This document shows positions 6,159 to 6,776 of a stretch of DNA of 6,776 nt, one piece after another. A program made the translations under genes and the position numbers. The notes beneath the pieces are model-generated. The model made no database searches and was not told where the DNA came from. It was given only the letters and a program-made list of their open reading frames with translations. Source of the stretch: Candidatus Woesearchaeota archaeon (GTDB taxonomy: Archaea; Nanobdellota; Nanobdellia; Woesearchaeales; JAGVZT01); the NCBI GenBank assembly GCA_019323665.1, contig JAHWHA010000112.1, forward strand, positions 1 to 6,776, given 5' to 3'. Position 1 is the first letter of the stretch, and each line of letters starts with the position of its first letter.

Positions 6159-6776
6159 ATCCCCAAAGTAGCTATTACAAAATGTGAAGAATATGACACC
6201 GTGTTAATTGAGCAAAAAGTCTCTGAGTTATTTGGCACCCTGGATTTCAAAATCAAACCAAAATCAAGAGTCCTTATCAAACCCAATATACTGATAGGAG
6301 TCAAACCTGAGAAGGCAGTCACAACACATCCTGAATTTATTAGAGGGCTAGTGTGGTTTCTCAAGAAGAAGAAATGTGATATTATAATTGCAGATTCCTC
6401 TGGTTTTATAGGAGGGGGTACAACAAGGCATGCGCTTGAACCCACAGGCATGCTCAAGATTGGTAAGGAGGAATCTGTCAGGGTTGCTGCTCTTGAGGAA
6501 TTCAAGCAGTCAAAACACAAAATCAAAGGAGTTATGCTGAGCGAAGTGATGAAGCCTGACATCCTTGATCAGGTTGATATGATCATCAACGCTCCAAAAC
6601 TCAAGACACATTCACTCACAGCCATCACAGGAGCTGTGAAGAATATGTTTGGTACTGTTCTTGGAGGCCAGAAACAGCAATACCACAACCAGGCTAGCTC
6701 CGCGGCAAAATTTGCAGAAATTATAGTGGATATTTATGAGGCAAACAAACCACACATCACAGTTATGGACGCAATA
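6159..6776 (+). CDS. DUF362 family protein (3' partial, apparent AUC start)
   Basis: The frame is open from 6123 to the window end and reads (I/M)PKVAITKCEEYD at its conserved start. DUF362 (COG2006) proteins are widespread in archaea and bacteria, often with iron-sulfur domains; the reaction is not established. Recognised segments, numbered from the ATC at 6159, are VAITKCEEY (4-12), RVLIKPNIL (37-45), TTHPEFIRGL (55-64), IIADSSG (76-82), GGGTTRHALEPTGM (85-98), INAPKLKTHSLTAITGAVKNMFG (143-165) and QKQQYHNQ (171-178). The gene runs off the window, so its C-terminus and any cysteine cluster are unseen. The start is odd: the codon at the expected Met position is ATC, with GGAGGTG 7 nt before it. 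The next usable codon, GTG at 6201, would delete the conserved first strand. A point mutation or an assembly error (ATG read as ATC) is the alternative. It diverges from elp3. Confidence 0.88.
   Translation, partial: MPKVAITKCEEYDTVLIEQKVSELFGTLDFKIKPKSRVLIKPNILIGVKPEKAVTTHPEFIRGLVWFLKKKKCDIIIADSSGFIGGGTTRHALEPTGMLKIGKEESVRVAALEEFKQSKHKIKGVMLSEVMKPDILDQVDMIINAPKLKTHSLTAITGAVKNMFGTVLGGQKQQYHNQASSAAKFAEIIVDIYEANKPHITVMDAI

Noticed and set aside
6119..6562. A 147-codon minus-strand open frame at the right edge
   Set aside because: It is antisense to the DUF362 gene, whose plus-strand frame carries clear family motifs; the minus-strand translation shows no recognisable domain.
1..6776. tRNA or rRNA genes, CRISPR arrays, insertion sequences, prophage genes
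   Set aside because: By eye there are no cloverleaf-like segments, spaced repeats, transposase motifs or terminal inverted repeats; nearly all sequence is accounted for by the listed genes.

Overview
The window looks like ordinary, gene-dense archaeal chromosome. It carries an archaeal Pelota, a stand-alone Elp3 with no sign of other Elongator subunits, and a Trm4-type tRNA m5C methyltransferase. TATA-box promoters sit about 26-27 bp ahead of start codons. The moderately AT-rich composition, small intergenic gaps, and the style of the first (surface-protein-like) and PIN-module genes suggest a DPANN archaeon, perhaps Woesearchaeota-like. That placement is inference, not something the sequence proves.

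Layout on the plus strand: the C-terminal end of a probable beta-sandwich surface protein (1-258), then a two-gene unit of a membrane-anchored TPR-like protein and the ribosome-rescue factor Pelota with a 4-bp ATGA overlap (337-2039). A second two-gene unit follows, a helical/HTH protein and a PIN-domain nuclease-like protein, also with an ATGA overlap (2115-3361). On the minus strand, converging on the PIN gene, lies an Elp3-Trm4 pair (6082 down to 3389) with an 18-bp gap. Diverging from elp3 at the right edge is a DUF362 gene (from about 6159, running off the window) that has no ATG, GTG or TTG at the place where its conserved N-terminus begins.

The common theme is translation and its quality control. 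Pelota recognises stalled ribosomes, Elp3 modifies wobble uridine of tRNA, and Trm4 methylates tRNA cytosine. The PIN module would fit this theme if it is an RNase, but its target cannot be read from the sequence. Two plus-strand operons have TATA boxes so close to the ATG that their mRNAs should be leaderless. Internal operon genes rely on Shine-Dalgarno motifs and stop-start overlap.

I did not see a dramatic novel system. The most interesting points are the apparent AUC start codon of the DUF362 gene, the coupling of an undescribed membrane TPR protein to Pelota, the long non-standard PIN module, and the conflicting start signals of elp3.
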